The notes beneath the pieces are model-generated. The model made no database searches, was not told the DNA's origin, and was given only the letters and a program-made list of their open reading frames with translations. Shown in pieces: positions 7,887-11,073 of a DNA stretch of 11,073 nucleotides; the stretch's first letter is position 1, and every line of letters starts with the position of its first letter. Origin of the DNA: Euperipatoides rowelli (taxonomy: Eukaryota > Onychophora > Udeonychophora > Euonychophora > Peripatopsidae). The stretch lies in the NCBI GenBank assembly GCA_003024985.2, contig PXIH01S0000448.1; one strand, 5' to 3'. Position numbers and translations under genes: made by a program.

Positions 7887-8048
7887 AATAAATAAATTAC
7901 AAGGTATATTTATTTATTATTTCAATAAATATATACAAATTAATAAAAAAATAAATATAATAAGGAATGAAATAAGATTTCATTCTGCAGATTTCTATCT
8001 CTTGTATGTGGAAATCTACATAGCCCCCTTCTTTCGGTGAAGCTGCTA
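7887..8048. repeat. consecutive inverted repeats (hairpin-forming)
   Basis: There are three to four adjacent stems. AATAAATAAAT (7887-7897) pairs perfectly with 7908-7918. GAATGAAAT (7965-7973) pairs perfectly with ATTTCATTC (7977-7985), loop AAG. TGCAGATTTC (7986-7995) pairs with GAAATCTACA (8011-8020) at 9 of 10. A weaker stem follows, TAGC/GCTA (8021-8024, 8045-8048) with inner CTTC/GAAG. The first is AT microsatellite-like. The next two are more specific. No known structured RNA family is recognised. Confidence 0.45.
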
Positions 8049-9119
8049 ACTACACTTTTCCCATAATACAATTCCAAAAAACTTCAAATTAAATTATATG
8101 CATAGAGTTAACTAAGCTTTAGACTATCTATGTTAGATGCAATAATTCTTTATTTTCACTGTTCTTTGTTACAATTTCATTTTGTCTTTTCAAATCAAAA
8201 CACCCACCAGTTACTGCACCAAGATCAAGATTTAGCTCGTATTTCACTTTGCCAGTTTCTATTAATTCCATCATTATTTAAAATGTCAAATAAAATCAAT
8301 ATTGTTTGAAACTCTGCAACTATATTTCTCCATTTGTATTTGAAAACTTTTCTTGCTTAAATATTGAGAATTTTGTAATTTCATTTTGTACTTCAACATT
8401 TCTTAAAATATATTACTTTGTAAAAACTAATTGTTTTTGTTTCACATTGTAACTTTCTCATTTTAAATCTTGAAAAATGTCAGTTTAATAAGTTGTCTTA
8501 TTACTTTTTAACAACCAAATTTATTGTCATTTTAACGAACTCAGTAGCCTATGCTACTAGCATTAATATTTTTCTAAAATATCTTTGTAATATTAATACT
8601 GTATTTATTCAGAATTTGTAATTCTAAATTATCCCTTGTGTATCACAATGATAAATATAATTTTGTTTATATTACTGTAATAAAAATCATTTGTAACTCT
8701 TTTCAAACGATTTTGAAACTATCCTTACTGTAATATTTATTTTGTAATGAATAACATTGTACCTGTCAAAATAACATTGTAAACTTATTTTTAAAGTATT
8801 ACTTTTAATGATCAATTTATAATCATATTTCTTGTAAATAATACTTTAAAATTTTGATTCTCTCTGTATGTAGCCTACTTTAATTTATTTCTTAAACTGA
8901 ACAATCAAAAAAAAAACTGTGGTACCCATAAAAATTAAATTGGAAAAATTCTGATAAAAAAATTAAAAACTTTCCTTACCTAGCTAGCTTGTTTTTCCTT
9001 AAATTTGTACTATACGCTTTCTTAAGAAATACCCCTGGGTTGCATTTATCTTATTTTGTTTCTCTCGCTCTCTAGATAATTTTATTTTGCGTGCTCCGAT
9101 TTGCCTATCATTTTGTAAT
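8049..9119. other. gene-free T-rich stretch with many TTGTA words
   Basis: No coding signal was found. From about 8340 to 8900 the plus strand is dominated by T with repeated TTGTAA or TTGTA words, for example near 8375, 8422, 8449, 8587, 8620, 8692, 8743 and 8833, plus AATAAA near 8682. The word TGTAAATA near 8834 matches the Pumilio-type consensus TGTANATA. This would suit a 3' untranslated region of a plus-strand gene, but no coding end is seen upstream, so it is more likely just T-rich intergenic or intronic DNA. Confidence 0.45.
8750..8781. repeat. direct repeat AATAACATTGTA, period 20
   Basis: AATAACATTGTA occurs at 8750-8761 and again at 8770-8781 with an 8-base spacer. It is a short local duplication in T/A-rich sequence. 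Confidence 0.7.
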
Positions 9120-10800
9120 TGCACCCAACACCTACGGAACCTAAGAATGTGAGGCAGTGGAGTTTAACGATCCATTGTTTGAAACGCCACCGTCAGCAAC
9201 ACCGGCACTAGACCCAAAACCTCTACAGAAGTTGCAAACAATTCTAAAACTGTCCTCCGTTTAAAAAGACTGTACCAGTTTTATAACATCGCCAAACCCT
9301 TTAAACTAGACAAAATCTTACTATTATCGCAAAGCTCTAAAGCTAGCCTAAGTAAAAAAAAACCACTCAATTAAAAGAAAATTCCCTATACATATTTATG
9401 CAGACTAGAATCCCCTTCAAAAACCGTTCAATTCACCTATTAACAACATTATTTGCCAAAGGAATAAAGTAGACCTTCCCACAAGTTGCTTGACACATTC
9501 CCAAAACAAATAATAAAATTGAGATATCACTCATCACAATAATAACAATGATACTCAATTCTTCATAAAAAAAATTCAATTAGTTACCATGCCAAGACTA
9601 AAACACAGCCAAATTATCATAATTTCAACTAAATAAGTGGATACACAGATGAACAGATCAAAAATTTGTTTCTACACTGACTATAAACAGAATAATAATT
9701 ACTATTGGTAAAAAAAAATAGCTTTGCACATTCCAAACTCACCTTCATGCCTTTCTTTAATTCAAATCGCCAGCAATAAGAATAAAGATCTCCTTTTTAT
9801 TATATTTCTTACTTTTTTATTTAATATCAATACATTTCAGATTACAAAGAATTAAATTTCAAGTTCGTTGTAACTGTACCGGAAGTATCGATTTAGACCT
9901 GCCACAAATAAGCTCCTTACTATAGAGACGGCGCAACAACGCTTACCGAAAACCAACTCTTTTGGTTGTCGTAAAAGTTCAGGTCATACCCATACACTAC
10001 TTCTTTAAAACAAATACACTGCATACAGGGCTTACAGTATAGTAATCTAACCCCTTAAAAAACCCCAGCTGTTTCATGAACCACTATTTACCAAAACCCT
10101 CATTTATTAAAAATCATATGTACACAACAATGCACGGATTCCACGGAATAACACAAAACCATAAGTCAACAAGATGCGTCCCGTCGCGTAAACTTCGCAA
10201 AGGAAACAAAATCAATAAACACGACATAGAATGAAAGGAAAGCCGGGCTACAATCCCAACACTACAATACATTGTCTCGATTAATTAATCTCAACTTTAC
10301 AAACCCCAGAAAACAGAACCAGCACAACAACTAGTAAACTTTTGACGATCCTTTCTGTGGATATTTGATAGATGGTGCTGCCATTTAGCTACTAGATTAA
10401 ATTTAAAAAATTATTTTCTCCACTTCACACAAACATTACGACTTCTCTCTACTTCATTATTTATTTTGGGTCCCGCATAGGAAAACGAATCGCTCTAACC
10501 TACCCATACTCTATCAGGCTAGAATTATAAGACCAATTCTATACTGCTTAAACGATGCTCGGAATTGACACAAGAAAAATTAGATGTGTCTCTACGTCAG
10601 CAAAATTTTATTTTAGCGGCAAAATAAATACTAATTTAGTAAAATATAAGGATCCTCATCCCCATTTACAGCAAACACCATCCACATTTGCTTTATTTAA
10701 GTTTTTTCATCTAAGTATTGCACTACCACACCCAAAAAGACCTATGTTAGGCATAAAAATGAAATAAACATGCATTATTCTATACAACAAAACGTAGAAA
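9120..10800. other. A+C-rich, G-poor stretch with CpG clusters; no gene
   Basis: The plus strand turns from T-rich to A- and C-rich near 9,100 and stays so to about 10,800. CpG words are denser than elsewhere (around 9115-9260, 9929-9971 and 10167-10198). This skew would fit transcription from the minus strand, or an old minus-strand insertion. Reading the minus strand I found only short open pieces with no recognisable domain. A 39-codon plus-strand piece at 9145-9264 and a 70-codon plus-strand frame at 10555-10767 have no family resemblance, and I do not call them genes. Confidence 0.45.
9943..9974. repeat. imperfect 32-base inverted repeat
   Basis: TTACCGAAAACCAA (9943-9956) faces TTGGTTGTCGTAA (9962-9974). 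The inner AACCAA/TTGGTT arms are perfect around the loop CTCTT. The outer TTAC/GTAA arms pair with small offsets. It lies in a CpG-bearing part of the A+C-rich stretch. Its function is unknown. Confidence 0.5.
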
Positions 10801-11022
10801 GTCTAGTTTTAACTGACTTTACAAACTTCAGAATTTCATTTCTTGCAAAATCTCTGTTATCTGAGATTATTAAATACAATAATCTGTTTAACTTCAAAAA
10901 TTCGGCGTAAGGCATTCCCGTTTAACATTGTCAAAATTAGTCACTAAAAACTTGCTGATATTTCATTTACCAAAATAATGACAGCTTACTTACATATGTG
11001 CAGTCTCATTAATCAGCTTTCT
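10801..11022. other. non-coding A+T-rich end of window
   Basis: No gene, RNA or mobile-element motif could be seen between the A+C-rich stretch and the terminal microsatellite. Confidence 0.5.
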
Positions 11023-11050
11023 TTATTATTATTATTATTATTATTATTAT
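11023..11050. repeat. (TTA)9 microsatellite
   Basis: Nine uninterrupted TTA units plus one T run from 11023 to 11050. This is an ordinary trinucleotide repeat near the window end. Confidence 0.95.
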
Positions 11051-11073
11051 GTGTTTATTGATAAGAAAACATA

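Noticed and set aside
9145-9264. 39-codon open piece with acidic, Pro-rich start, possible exon
   Set aside because: Too short, no clear splice sites and no family recognised. The minus strand is also partly open here.
9426-9434. GTTCAATTC, a match to the polymerase III B-box GWTCRANNC
   Set aside because: No flanking T-stem pairing and no A-box at the right distance upstream, so not a tRNA or SINE.
9433-9534. Minus-strand 33-codon frame with a hydrophobic start, secreted-peptide-like
   Set aside because: Short hydrophobic frames are expected when the minus strand is T-rich. No mature peptide pattern is visible.
10555-10767. 70-codon plus-strand open frame
   Set aside because: No recognisable domain, A+C-rich like its surroundings, no visible start context or splice structure. 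It could be chance.
1-11073. CRISPR array, bacterial operon or LTR retroelement
   Set aside because: No regularly spaced repeats, no ribosome-binding-site or operon pattern, and no long terminal repeats, protease or integrase motifs were seen.

Overview
This window looks like non-coding, repeat-bearing DNA from an animal nuclear genome, most likely an invertebrate. It is strongly A+T-rich and carries microsatellites, long gene-free stretches and two decayed non-LTR retrotransposons (LINEs). One ambiguous base (N at 3329) suggests a draft assembly. I see no intact protein-coding gene, no bacterial gene organisation, no CRISPR array and no convincing complete RNA gene. The species cannot be named from the sequence. 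The hexamer-like word TAGCCTA/TAGGCTA is notably frequent and may be a lineage signature.

Layout. 1-987 is A-rich, gene-free DNA with simple repeats, C/G homopolymer tracts and an inverted repeat. 988-1492 is the C-terminal half of a reverse transcriptase of the Jockey/CR1 kind, broken by frameshifts. About 1493-6100 holds a second, nearly full-length but dead LINE in the same orientation, apparently inserted where the first one breaks off. It has a short 5' leader with a tRNA A-box-like word, an ORF1 relic with a zinc knuckle (1588-2614), an ORF2 relic (2635-5734) and a T-rich 3' tail. The ORF2 relic runs from AP-endonuclease through reverse transcriptase to a C-terminal E-H-C segment. Its two-ORF plan and motifs fit the L1/Tx1 group best. 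About 6100-11073 has no gene I can support. It contains a possible ~170-bp diverged duplication (7090-7420), a cluster of transcription-factor-like motifs including an exact X-box consensus match (7441-7614), consecutive inverted repeats (7887-8048), a T-rich stretch full of TTGTA words (8340-8900), an A+C-rich, G-poor stretch with CpG clusters (about 9120-10800), and a (TTA)9 microsatellite at the end.

How it works together. Nothing here acts as a living operon or gene system. The ORF1 and ORF2 relics would once have formed one transcription and retrotransposition unit, with ORF1 binding the RNA and ORF2 nicking the target and copying the RNA. Catalytic residues are now replaced in both the endonuclease (QET to QKT, GDFN to GGFN) and the reverse transcriptase (YADD to YIND), and both ORFs are split across frames. 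I looked for an undescribed system and did not find one. The best follow-ups are the nested-LINE boundary with its A-box-like word, and the X-box/KLF/octamer cluster.
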